Source: Chromobacterium paludis
Lineage (GTDB): Bacteria > Pseudomonadota > Gammaproteobacteria > Burkholderiales > Chromobacteriaceae
Length of the DNA: 64,000 bases
Assembly (NCBI RefSeq): GCF_008275125.1
Contig: NZ_CP043473.1
Location: 1,860,001 to 1,924,000, forward strand
Direction of reading: 5' to 3'
Below the pieces are notes generated by a model, which had not been told where the DNA came from, ran no database searches, and saw nothing but the letters and a program-made list of their open reading frames with translations. Position numbers and translations under genes: made by a program. Positions 1 to 7,733 of this stretch are shown piece by piece. Numbering within the stretch: the stretch's first letter is position 1; every line of letters starts with the position of its first letter.

Positions 1-205
1 CCTGGCTGGCGTCAAAGCCTATGGTGTTGTCCACCACATAGGTCCGGGTGGGCGCGCCGTCGCCCACTACCGGCAAGGCGCGGAATGCCGCCAGGTCCGC
101 CTTGAAGGCATTGGTGTTGACGTTGGCCAGATTATTGGCCGTGGTGGCCTGCTGCCACATCTCATGCTTGGCGCCGGTCATGGCCAGGTACAGCACGCGA
201 TCCAT
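1..205 (-). CDS. flgF: FlgF, proximal rod protein (5' part only)
   Basis: The first 68 codons are present and the gene runs off the left edge. The N-terminus starts MDRVLYLAMTGAKHEMWQQ and continues into a TTANNLANVNTNAFKAD segment, the conserved N-terminal helix of flagellar rod/hook proteins, where the ANNLAN motif is diagnostic. FlgF is one of the rod proteins between the MS ring and the hook. It lies 22 bp downstream of flgE, so it is the fifth gene of the flgBCDEF operon. FlgF rather than FlgG is chosen from the position directly after flgE and the MDRVLY start. Confidence 0.9.
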   Translation of the reverse strand, partial: MDRVLYLAMTGAKHEMWQQATTANNLANVNTNAFKADLAAFRALPVVGDGAPTRTYVVDNTIGFDASQ

Positions 206-227
206 ATTTCGTCTCTATTCAGCGGGA

Positions 228-1469
228 TCAGATGTTGAGCAGGGTCTGAATGATCGTGTCCTGCGTCTTCACCGACTGCGCATTGGCCTGGTAGTAACGC
301 TGAGCGGTGATCATGTTGACCAGTTCGCTGGTCAGGTTGACGTTGGAAGTTTCCACCTGGCCAGACGCGAGGGTGCCGGTATTGCCCGAACCCGGCGCGT
401 TATTGGTCGGCCCGCCCGAATTGCCGGTCTGAATCCAGTTATTGCCGCCGATATCCTGCAGGCCTTGCGGGTTCGGGAAGGTCGCGAGCGCCACCTGGCC
501 TATGGTCTTGGTCTGGCTATTCGAGAAGGTGGCCTGGATCAGGCCCGTGCTTCCGATGCTGATGCCATTTAAAGCACCCGGCGCCGCGCCGTCCTGCGTG
601 GCGCTCAGGGTGCCGGAGGTTTGCGCGATCTGCGTGGAGTGAGTGAAATCCACGGTCACCGTCTGCGGCACGGCGGCGCCGTTCAGCGCGGCCGGGGTAA
701 AGGTCAGCGACACCGGGGTATTGGTGGTGAGCACGCCATTGGTGTTGAAACCCAGATTGAAGCTGTTCGGATTCGGCGAGGACACCGCCGCGCCATCCAC
801 ATAGGCGCTGACCGACCAGGTATTGCCGGCCGCTGTCGGCGTGCCGATCGAGTAATACATGGTCAACTGGTGGGAGTTGCCCAGACTGTCGTAAATGGTC
901 TGGTTATTGCTCCAGGTGTAAGACGTCGGATCGGCCGGATTGTTGACCGGCGTATTGACCGGCGGCGTCTTGGTGGAGTCCAGCTGCACCGCCATATTGA
1001 TCTTGCTGGTCGGCGTCGGCGGAATCGAGGTATTGGTCAGCTGCAGCTTGCCCACCGGACCCTGCGCCACATTGCCGCTGCTATCCGCGGTCCAGCCTTG
1101 CAGGTAGCTGCCGGCATTGCTCACGATGTAGCCCTGGCTGTCCACCTGGAACTGGCCGTTGCGGCTGTACGCCAGCGTGCCATCGGTCAACCCCATGATG
1201 AAGAAGCCGCTGTTATTGATGGCCAAGTCCAGGCTGCGTCCGGTGGTATCCTTATTGCCGTTGCTCATGTCCTGCGTCACCGCGGCCACCTGCGTGCCCA
1301 GGCCCGGCGAGGTGGTGGATTGGCCGTAGATGCTGCGGCTGTACAGGTCGCCGAACTCGGTGCGCGAACCCTTGAAGCCCACCGTGTTGGCGTTGGCGAT
1401 ATTGTTGCCTATGGTATCCAGCTGCACCGACGCCGCATTCAAACCGCTCAAACCTTGTTGGAAGCCCAT
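228..1469 (-). CDS. flgE: FlgE, flagellar hook protein
   Basis: This 413-residue protein forms the hook, the curved tube joining rod and filament. The N-terminus (MGFQQGLSGLNAASVQLD, then IGNNIANANTVGFK) is the rod/hook coiled-coil signature. The C-terminus has the matching motif ETSNVNLTSELVNMITAQR, with YYQANAQSVKTQD after it. The Ser/Thr/Asn-rich centre (residues about 100-330) is the variable surface domain typical of FlgE. The length is normal. A GAGGAA ribosome site lies 7 bp before the ATG. Fourth gene of the operon, with flgD upstream as expected because FlgD caps the growing hook. Confidence 0.96.
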   Translation of the reverse strand: MGFQQGLSGLNAASVQLDTIGNNIANANTVGFKGSRTEFGDLYSRSIYGQSTTSPGLGTQVAAVTQDMSNGNKDTTGRSLDLAINNSGFFIMGLTDGTLAYSRNGQFQVDSQGYIVSNAGSYLQGWTADSSGNVAQGPVGKLQLTNTSIPPTPTSKINMAVQLDSTKTPPVNTPVNNPADPTSYTWSNNQTIYDSLGNSHQLTMYYSIGTPTAAGNTWSVSAYVDGAAVSSPNPNSFNLGFNTNGVLTTNTPVSLTFTPAALNGAAVPQTVTVDFTHSTQIAQTSGTLSATQDGAAPGALNGISIGSTGLIQATFSNSQTKTIGQVALATFPNPQGLQDIGGNNWIQTGNSGGPTNNAPGSGNTGTLASGQVETSNVNLTSELVNMITAQRYYQANAQSVKTQDTIIQTLLNI

Positions 1470-1510
1470 TTCTCAATTCCTCGAATCTGCTCGATTATCC
1501 ACGACGTGTT

Positions 1511-2233
1511 TCAGGACATTTGCGCGACGCCGGACAGCGGCACCTGCGAATTGTCCGGCAGCACCAGCATCGGCGAACCGTTCACCCAGGACACGGCCTT
1601 GACCTGCTGCATATTGTAAGCAGTGGCGGTAGTCGAGCCATTGGCGCTCGACTGGGCCACCTTGACCTGGAAGGTATAATTGCCGGCAGGCAGGGCATTG
1701 CCCTTGCCATCGGTCCCGTCCCAGCTGAAGGTATTCATGCCGGCGGATGGGTTGGACTCGGTGAAGCTATCCACCACATTGTTGTACTTGTCGAGCACGT
1801 CGACCTGCATCGACGCCGCGGGCCCGCTCAGCATCACGCCAGCCTGGGTCTGCTTGCCCGCCGCCGGCGTGGGCAGGCTATTGCCCGCCACCAACACATT
1901 GCTGCCTATCATGCTGGCCGCCATCATGGACTGGGTGGCGCTTTGCGCGCCCACCATCTGCTGCATGGTCTGATTCAGCGACTGGATGCCGGCCACCTGG
2001 CTGATCTGCGCCATCTGGCTGGTCACCTGGCTGTTGTCCATCGGATTCAGCGGATCCTGAGCATTGAGCTGGGCAGTCAGCAGCTTCAGGAAGTTGTTCT
2101 GCATGTCCTGCGCGCTGGTCGCGGTCAAAGTGTTGCCATTGCCGGCCCCATTGACGCTAGAGAGGGCGTTGGCGCCTGATACAGCCTGGTTATTGAGCTG
2201 GCTGTAATTGTATGAGGTGCTTGCGGTAGCCAT
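1511..2233 (-). CDS. flgD: FlgD, hook-capping assembly protein
   Basis: This 240-residue scaffold caps the growing hook and is needed to add FlgE. The family signature is clear at residues about 45-90: NFLKLLTAQLNAQDPLNPMD followed by NSQVTSQMAQISQV. The C-terminal half (residues 120-215) has the FlgD Ig-like/FLN region with the FSWDGTDGKGNALPAGNYTF motif. The start has a good AGAGGA site 7 bp upstream. It sits between flgC and flgE, the usual order. Confidence 0.96.
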   Translation of the reverse strand: MATASTSYNYSQLNNQAVSGANALSSVNGAGNGNTLTATSAQDMQNNFLKLLTAQLNAQDPLNPMDNSQVTSQMAQISQVAGIQSLNQTMQQMVGAQSATQSMMAASMIGSNVLVAGNSLPTPAAGKQTQAGVMLSGPAASMQVDVLDKYNNVVDSFTESNPSAGMNTFSWDGTDGKGNALPAGNYTFQVKVAQSSANGSTTATAYNMQQVKAVSWVNGSPMLVLPDNSQVPLSGVAQMS

Positions 2234-2249
2234 GGCTTAATCCTCTAAA

Positions 2250-2660
2250 TCACTGGCCCAGCTGCAGGGTCTTCTGCATCAGGGTCTTGGCGGTGTTCAT
2301 CATTTCAACGTTGTTCTGGTAAGCGCGGGAGGCGGCGATCATGTCCGCCATTTCCTCCACCACGTTGACATTGGGCATGGCGATATAGCCGCGCTCGTCG
2401 GCCAAGGGGTTGCCCGGCTCGTATTTCAGGCGCGGCGGGCTTTGATCCTCCACCACCGAGGTGACGCGCACGCCGGCCACCTGCGGCTGGGCGCTGTCCA
2501 CCGGCACCGCCGTGAACACCACATGGCGCCCCTTGTACGGCTGGCCCGTGGAGCTGGTGGCGCTCTCGGCGTTGGCCAGATTGCTCGCCACCACATTGAG
2601 GCGCATGGACTGCGCAGACAGCGCCGAACCGGAAATATTGAACAAATTGGACAGAGACAT
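2250..2660 (-). CDS. flgC: FlgC, proximal rod protein
   Basis: This 136-residue rod protein has the N-terminal motif [20 protein letters not shown] and then [12 protein letters not shown]. The C-terminus [20 protein letters not shown], followed by [10 protein letters not shown], is the standard FlgC ending. It is separated from flgB by 5 bp and from flgD by 16 bp, so it is co-transcribed with both. Confidence 0.97.
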   Translation of the reverse strand: MSLSNLFNISGSALSAQSMRLNVVASNLANAESATSSTGQPYKGRHVVFTAVPVDSAQPQVAGVRVTSVVEDQSPPRLKYEPGNPLADERGYIAMPNVNVVEEMADMIAASRAYQNNVEMMNTAKTLMQKTLQLGQ

Positions 2661-2665
2661 TTAGC

Positions 2666-3079
2666 TCAACCTCCGTTGCCGCTGCCTTGGATCGCGGCGT
2701 TCAGGCCGCTGATCCGCTTATTCAGAAAAGTCAGGGTGGTCTGGTATTGCAAAGCGTTGTCAGCGAAAGCGCCGCGCTCCACATCCATGTCCACCGTGTT
2801 GCCATCCAGGCTGGGCTGCACCGCCGAGCGGTATTGCAGCGGAGTCGCCCCGCCCTGGGCCGCCGCGCCTTCGATATGGCGCGCATCGGTCACCGCCAGG
2901 ACCAGGCGGTTCTGTTTTTCCGTCTGCGCCTGCAAGGCTGCCTTGAAGTCGAAGTCCACCGCCTTGTAATAAGGCGTTTCCGCGTTGGCGATATTGCTGC
3001 CTATCACTTCGGCTCGATAAGCCTGCAGGTCGAGCGCGCGCTGTTGGAAATCGAAATAGTGGGCAATCTTGTCTAACAT
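2666..3079 (-). CDS. flgB: FlgB, proximal rod protein
   Basis: This 137-residue protein is the first gene of the rod/hook operon. The N-terminal helix contains FQQRALDLQAYRAEVIGSNI and ANAETPYYKAVDFDF, typical of FlgB. The C-terminus has VDMDVERGAFADNALQYQTT. The start is preceded by a near-perfect AGGAGGT site. The promoter region upstream carries a sigma54-like element (see that entry). Confidence 0.96.
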   Translation of the reverse strand: MLDKIAHYFDFQQRALDLQAYRAEVIGSNIANAETPYYKAVDFDFKAALQAQTEKQNRLVLAVTDARHIEGAAAQGGATPLQYRSAVQPSLDGNTVDMDVERGAFADNALQYQTTLTFLNKRISGLNAAIQGSGNGG

Positions 3080-3109
3080 GAACCACCTCCTGACTGACGG
3101 CCTTCATTA

Positions 3110-3125
3110 AGCACAAACCATGCCA
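3110..3125 (-). promoter_or_regulatory. Sigma54-type promoter for flgBCDEF
   Basis: Read on the minus strand the 16 bases are TGGCATGGTTTGTGCT. The sigma54 consensus is TGGCACG, four free bases, then TTGCW. The invariant GG (-24) and GC (-12) are both present at the right spacing. The element lies 30 bp upstream of the flgB start, which leaves room for a short leader with the strong ribosome site. Sigma54 control of rod/hook genes is common in polar-flagellated proteobacteria. No activator site was identified. Confidence 0.6.
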
Positions 3126-3323
3126 GGAAAAATACAGCGCTAAGCCATTGATTTCCCATGTCCGCCCATAGCCCGCAGCCCACGCCAGCCGCACGGCGGC
3201 AAAACTTGCCGCCCACCCGGCAAGCTTCGCAAGCCGGGCCTTCGCCACAAATTTGCTTGCCCGCCATGCCAATTCATGCCAAAACCGTCAATAATGCAAT
3301 AAGGGATATATGGGAGTGGAGCC

Positions 3324-4121
3324 ATGCTGGCCCTAGAAGAATTGCTGATCTCGCTGGCGGAGCCTTCGCCGGTGCAAGCCCAGATCATCACCAAGGCACT
3401 GGAAGAGCTGGGCGCAAGCCAGATAGAAGTCCATGCGACGGGAGAGGACTTGATCAACCAGGCCAGAGAGCTCCGCCCCAGCCTGGTCATCAGCGCGTAT
3501 TACCTGCCGGACATGACGGGGGCCGATCTGGTGCAAAACCTGCGTGAAAGCTCAGACCTCTACGACATGCCCTTCATCCTGATCAGCAGCGAGAGCAATC
3601 CCGAGCGGCTGGAGAGCATACGCCAGGCCGGCAGCCTGGCCATCCTGCCCAAGCCGTTTGAAAACACCCAGCTGGCCGAGACCATGCAAACCGTGATGAG
3701 CTTCATCAATTGCGAAAGCCTGGGCGCGGAAGTGGACGCCGACATGGCGCTGATGAGCGTGATGATAGTCGACGACAGCAGCACCTCTCGCCATCACATC
3801 CGCCAAGTGCTGGAGAAGCTGGGCTTCGAACATTTCTGCGAGGCCGCCAACGCCGAAGCGGCGCTACCATACCTGGAACAGGAACCCTTCAAGCTCATCA
3901 TCACCGACTACAATATGCCAGGCATGAACGGGCTGGAATTCGCCCGCCACGTGCGGGAGCGCGAGCTGCAGCCCGGCACACCCATCCTGATGATCACCAG
4001 CCACAACGATATCGCCGGAGACGAGGCGCTGGAAGACGCCGGCATCGCCGCCTGCTGCGAGAAGCCTTTCGACATGGAGCAGCTGCGCGCACTGGTTCGC
4101 CGCCTGCTCAACGAGTACTAG
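3324..4121 (+). CDS. Tandem receiver protein: pseudo-receiver plus CheY-like receiver
   Basis: This 265-residue protein has two response-regulator receiver domains and no output domain. The second (residues about 144-263) is intact: acidic pair D150/D151 (MIVDDSS), phospho-acceptor D195 (IITDYNMPGMNG), T225 and K247 (CEKPF). The first (residues about 5-125) keeps the fold and the K110 (LPKPF) position. Its phospho-acceptor is Ala58 (VISAYYLPDM) and its acidic pair is mostly lost, so it probably cannot be phosphorylated. It is divergent from flgB. A role in motility or two-component signalling is inferred from this position only. The start follows GGAGTGGAGCC. Confidence 0.85.
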   Translation: MLALEELLISLAEPSPVQAQIITKALEELGASQIEVHATGEDLINQARELRPSLVISAYYLPDMTGADLVQNLRESSDLYDMPFILISSESNPERLESIRQAGSLAILPKPFENTQLAETMQTVMSFINCESLGAEVDADMALMSVMIVDDSSTSRHHIRQVLEKLGFEHFCEAANAEAALPYLEQEPFKLIITDYNMPGMNGLEFARHVRERELQPGTPILMITSHNDIAGDEALEDAGIAACCEKPFDMEQLRALVRRLLNEY

Positions 4122-4137
4122 CGCGCACAAGCCCCCA

Positions 4138-4183
4138 GCCGGCACCCATGCTGGCCCCGCGACGCTCCGCCAGCATTGCCGGC
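4138..4183. terminator. Large hairpin after the receiver gene
   Basis: Two-part inverted repeat: GCCGGC (4138-4143) pairs with GCCGGC (4178-4183), and ATGCTGG (4148-4154) pairs with CCAGCAT (4170-4176). It starts 16 bp after the stop codon of the receiver gene and lies between convergent genes. There is no T-run, so it may be a transcript-stabilising or bidirectional pausing structure rather than a classical terminator. Confidence 0.45.
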
Positions 4184-4211
4184 AAAACTCCCGACAGCGC
4201 CACCGCCCCAG

Positions 4212-4245
4212 GCGGCGCAACGCCGGACCGGGGCGGGCGCGGCAG
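4212..4245 (+). repeat. 34-bp intergenic direct repeat, copy A
   Basis: An exact copy of 34 bases (starts GCGGCGCAACGCCGG, ends GGGCGCGGCAG) recurs at 5305-5338 in the same orientation. A shared ACAGCGCCA lies just upstream of both copies. Copy A lies between the receiver gene and the 3' end of the aldo/keto reductase gene. Confidence 0.8.
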
Positions 4246-4247
4246 AG

Positions 4248-5150
4248 CTAAGCCACCGCATGCCCGCAAGCAGCCTCCAATAGCCAATACCACTGCTGGC
4301 GATCCAGCTCAAGCGACGTCGCAGCCACCGCCTCCCTCACCACCTCGATGCGCCCGCTGCCGGTCAGCGGCAAGGGGCGGCATGGCAGCTGCAGAATCCA
4401 GGCATAGACCAGCGCCGCCACCGATACACCCAGCTCGGCAGCCTGCGCAGACAAGCATCGCTGCAATGGCGAGGACTCGGCGGCCTGAGTCGCAAACAAG
4501 GCACCGCCGCCCAATGCGGACCAAATCATGGGCGCCACGCCACGCTGCTGCAGGACATCGAACTGGCCATCGAACAATGGCGTCAGATGCAAGGGCGAAA
4601 ACTCAAGCTGATGGGTCGCCAGCTCGAAACGGCTATCCAGCGCGGCAAACTGCGCCGGTGTGAAATTGGACACTCCAAAATGCCGCACCTTGCCGTCGGC
4701 GCGAAGCCGCTCGAACGCGCGCGCCATTTCGTCGTAATCCATCAACGGATCGGGCCGATGAATCAGCAGCAGGTCCAGCGCCTCCACCTGCAACTCCCTC
4801 AGGCTTTGCTCGGTCGATGCCAGGATGTGCGCCGCACTGGTGTCATAATGCTTGAGGCGATGCGACGGCCGATGCGGAGACACCAGCTTGATCCCGCACT
4901 TCCCCACCAACTGGATGCGCTCCTTGAGCGCAGGCGCCGCCTTTAGCGCCTCGCCGAACAACTTCTGGCACTGATAATCGCCATAGATGTCGGCATGATC
5001 GAAGGTGGTGACGCCCAGTTCCAGGCATGACTCGATGAAACGCACGCGCTCAGCGACGGACAGATTCCAGCCGGCCAGCCGCCACATGCCGGCAACAATC
5101 CGAGAAAAATCCGGACCACCCGGACGCAAAAGGATACGAGGACAAGACAC
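4248..5150 (-). CDS. Aldo/keto reductase (YdhF-like)
   Basis: This 300-residue NAD(P)H-dependent oxidoreductase belongs to the AKR superfamily. The catalytic tetrad is visible: Asp and Tyr in TTFDHADIYGDY, Lys in LVGKCGI, His in LLLIHRPDP. The cofactor-binding C-terminus contains PLPLTGSGRIEVVREAV. Length and motifs fit the E. coli YdhF group; the physiological substrate is unknown. It stands alone and is bracketed by two identical 34-bp repeats, which may mean it came as a small cassette. Confidence 0.88.
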   Translation of the reverse strand: MSCPRILLRPGGPDFSRIVAGMWRLAGWNLSVAERVRFIESCLELGVTTFDHADIYGDYQCQKLFGEALKAAPALKERIQLVGKCGIKLVSPHRPSHRLKHYDTSAAHILASTEQSLRELQVEALDLLLIHRPDPLMDYDEMARAFERLRADGKVRHFGVSNFTPAQFAALDSRFELATHQLEFSPLHLTPLFDGQFDVLQQRGVAPMIWSALGGGALFATQAAESSPLQRCLSAQAAELGVSVAALVYAWILQLPCRPLPLTGSGRIEVVREAVAATSLELDRQQWYWLLEAACGHAVA

Positions 5151-5304
5151 AGCGCACTCCAGATGGAATCATCAAAACGAAGAGTTTAGCGCCATTCGTG
5201 GCGCGCCATCCGGGCCCCAGTCAGACAGACGCCACACAGCAAGAACAGCTGCCCCTCGCCGCCGCGACTCGCATCACCAAGCCCCCCCCCAACAGCGCCA
5301 TAGA

Positions 5305-5338
5305 GCGGCGCAACGCCGGACCGGGGCGGGCGCGGCAG
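5305..5338 (+). repeat. 34-bp intergenic direct repeat, copy B
   Basis: Identical to 4212-4245 and in the same direction, 1,093 bp away. It lies in the 191-bp gap (5151-5341) between the aldo/keto reductase and the next gene. That gap also has a run of nine C at 5282-5290 and nothing else recognised. Confidence 0.8.
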
Positions 5339-5341
5339 GAC

Positions 5342-6169
5342 TCAGCGCGGCGCCACCCACACCAGGCGCGAGTGCGCCTTGTCCTCGCCAAAAGCCTGCC
5401 GGCGCCAATACCCTTGCATGGCATAGGCCTCAGCCGGCGCTAGGTCCTCGACGCGGCAAAACGTGATCTCGCCAAAGCCGCTTTTCAGCAGCAAGCCTCG
5501 CGCCTTCTGCCGCGTCTTGGCGCAAGCGGGGTGCGCGGCATCGGCCACCCACTGCGCCGGCGCCGCCGCCTCCCATGCCTTGGCCAGAGACAGCCTGGAC
5601 TGAGTCATCATCGCCAGGCCATTCAGCACGGCCGCCAACAATACTTGCCACCCGGCTTCTACCTCGCCCAGCTGCGGCCCCAGTTCGCCGGGATACTCCA
5701 CGCGCACCAGTTCAACCTGATCCGCCGCCTGCAGCCAGTTCACGCCATCCGGCGCAAAACCCATGCGCACCATGGTCAGCAACAGGGCGCGCCGCTCCGG
5801 CTGGTGCACGACGAAAGCGCCGCCCTCTCCGGGGACATGCAGAAAAAAGGCGTCCGCGGGCAGCACCAGCGTATCCGGCAGATTGCCCGGCTGCCGCGTA
5901 TGCGCCAGCGCTTTGGCCAAATCGTCATCCAGATGCGACACCACGCGGCCTTGGCGGGCAAAATGCCCCCAAGCCTCGGCCAGGGCCAACTCCGTCACGA
6001 TGGCGGACTGAGGAATATCGAACACCTGCGCCGCCCGCTCCAATTCCCGCTTGATCACGTCCTGCATCTGTTTCCTGGCCTCCGCGGCCTGAACGGCCTG
6101 CGCGTAAAGCTGGGCCACCCGCTTGGCCCAGGGCCGGGTGGCGGCGTAGCGCTGCACGGCGTATTGCAT
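5342..6169 (-). CDS. Unrecognised soluble protein
   Basis: This 275-residue protein starts MQYAVQRYAATRPWAKRVAQ; an AAGGA lies 9 bp upstream. The frame stays open to 6238, so a longer form is possible but has no ribosome site. There is no signal peptide or membrane segment. The N-terminal 70 residues look helical and charged (QAVQAAEARKQMQDVIKREL); the rest is mixed alpha/beta. I recognise no domain. It is downstream of and in line with the EAL protein gene (69 bp away), so the two may be co-transcribed. Confidence 0.7.
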   Translation of the reverse strand: MQYAVQRYAATRPWAKRVAQLYAQAVQAAEARKQMQDVIKRELERAAQVFDIPQSAIVTELALAEAWGHFARQGRVVSHLDDDLAKALAHTRQPGNLPDTLVLPADAFFLHVPGEGGAFVVHQPERRALLLTMVRMGFAPDGVNWLQAADQVELVRVEYPGELGPQLGEVEAGWQVLLAAVLNGLAMMTQSRLSLAKAWEAAAPAQWVADAAHPACAKTRQKARGLLLKSGFGEITFCRVEDLAPAEAYAMQGYWRRQAFGEDKAHSRLVWVAPR

Positions 6170-6238
6170 TCCTCTGCGTCCTTGAAAATAAAAAGGCGGC
6201 ATTGTAACAAAGGCCGCCGCCGCGCCAAAGCCGCCCAT

Positions 6239-7294
6239 TCACCCCTTGCGCGCGGAGGCCTCTTCGCGCAAGCGCACCGCCTGCCTGTCCTCGGCGATGC
6301 CGGAATACAGCCACTGCCTGAAATGCCCCAACCCCATGGGCCTGCCAAAGTAATAACCCTGCAGCAATTCATAACCCTTGACGTTCAAGTAGTTTTGCTG
6401 CCCCTGGGTCTCCACGCCCTTTACGATCACCTTGGCGCCCACTCGCCCGGGCGTCAAGGCGGCGTTCTCCAGCACATTGCCGCGCAGGCATTCCCGCCCC
6501 AAGGCCGACACGAAGCCCTTCTCCACTTTCAGGAAGTCGAAGCCCCAGCGCCGCAGGTAAGCCTGATCGGCGTAACCGGAGCCAAAGTCATCCAGCGCCA
6601 GTTGCACCCCCTCCCGCCGCAAGGCGCAGATCACTTCCAGCGTGGCGGCTTCCTCGCGCAGCGGCGAGCGCTCGGACACATCCAGCACCAACACGCCCTG
6701 ATTCGCCTTCAGCACCTCAAGCAACTCCCTGCAGTCATCCAGCAGCGCCGGGGAGGCCAAGGATTCGCTGGCGATATTGAAAGCCACCATGAAGCCGGCC
6801 GGCAGCGCCACCTGGCTCAACTCCGAGGCCGCCTGCTTGAGCAAGGCCCGCGTCAGCTCCGTGATCAAGCCGGCTTCCACCGCCGCGCGGATGAACAATT
6901 CGGCGCGGATATTGCCCTGGGCTGGATGACGCCAGCGCGCCAGCACCTCCGCGCCCACGCACTCGCCGGCGGCTGCCGTGACGATGGGCTGGTATTGCAC
7001 GGAAAACTCGCCATTGCGTATGCCCTCGAGTATCTCCCACTCCGTCGCCCGCCGCGCGCCGGCGCCGCGCCGCAGCCAGCTGGCCAGCGCAGCGCCCAGC
7101 CCCAGCGCCAGCAGCATGGCATCCAAGGCGGGTCCCAGACTGCGCCAGCCGTGCCGCGCCGCCTCGCCCACCCCGCCCATCTGCGCCAGCAGAAGCAGCC
7201 CCACCAACAGCGCCGCCCCGGCCATGGCCAGGGCGTACACGACGGCCGGACGCGCCCGGCACGCCCACCGGGACAGCCTTTGCACCCAATTCAT
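6239..7294 (-). CDS. Membrane EAL-domain protein, probably catalytically dead
   Basis: This 351-residue protein has two membrane helices (about 17-37 and 56-73) and then an EAL domain (about 85-340). Most c-di-GMP phosphodiesterase ligands remain: EVLARW (E116), N173 (NIAS), E208 (LDVSE), D235/D236 (DDFGSGY), K256 and E295. The general base, normally the first Glu of EGVET, is lysine (K292 in VKGVET). In RocR the matching Glu352 is essential. I infer a c-di-GMP-binding or protein-interaction role rather than hydrolysis. The enzyme class is clear; loss of activity is an inference. Confidence 0.85.
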   Translation of the reverse strand: MNWVQRLSRWACRARPAVVYALAMAGAALLVGLLLLAQMGGVGEAARHGWRSLGPALDAMLLALGLGAALASWLRRGAGARRATEWEILEGIRNGEFSVQYQPIVTAAAGECVGAEVLARWRHPAQGNIRAELFIRAAVEAGLITELTRALLKQAASELSQVALPAGFMVAFNIASESLASPALLDDCRELLEVLKANQGVLVLDVSERSPLREEAATLEVICALRREGVQLALDDFGSGYADQAYLRRWGFDFLKVEKGFVSALGRECLRGNVLENAALTPGRVGAKVIVKGVETQGQQNYLNVKGYELLQGYYFGRPMGLGHFRQWLYSGIAEDRQAVRLREEASARKG

Positions 7295-7733
7295 CTCCGT
7301 TTCCCGCCCGTTTGCACCCCCGCCAGCCTTTGGCGGGGTCCGCTCTCAGTTTAGCGAGCGGAACGGCCCCACGCCGCCGCCAAGCGGCAAGCCTGTCATT
7401 TTTTTGAAAACGTTGCTTTCAAGCCGCACACAATCAAACACTTAAACCGCCAAAATGTCGAAAACTGTTGCACCATACCAATATTTACCGTATAGTCCGG
7501 CCTCTTGTATTTTCACCGGGCAAACCCACACCACGCCTCTGCCCGAGTGTGTTTTCATCGTCCCTGACCCTTTCCAGGCTTCGTCCATGCAATGTCGTCG
7601 TTTGCTCGACTGGACCGCTGTTCGCCGCTTGCCAGGTTAGTGCCGATGATTTACGGCCAAAAGGCGCCGTATAACCGCCACGAAATCTGGCTATTAAGTG
7701 ACGCCGGCAGACAGCCGGCCTGAAAGGACATAC
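7295..7733. other. Intergenic/leader region with hairpins
   Basis: A 439-bp gap between the divergent EAL gene and the helicase gene. It has two hairpins near the EAL side: CCCCGCCA (7318-7325) with TGGCGGGG (7331-7338), and CCGCTC (7340-7345) with GAGCGG (7356-7361). A sigma70-like promoter lies at 7468-7496 and an approximately 230-nt 5' leader follows. A GCCGGC-N5-GCCGGC hairpin (about 7703-7719) sits just before the helicase ribosome site (GAAAGGA) and could affect its access. No gene is seen here. Confidence 0.6.
7468..7496 (+). promoter_or_regulatory. Sigma70-type promoter of the helicase gene
   Basis: TTGCAC (7468-7473), 17 bp, TATAGT (7491-7496). Five of six bases match the consensus in each box, with ideal spacing. 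The predicted start near 7503 leaves a leader of about 230 nt before the ATG at 7734. Confidence 0.6.
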
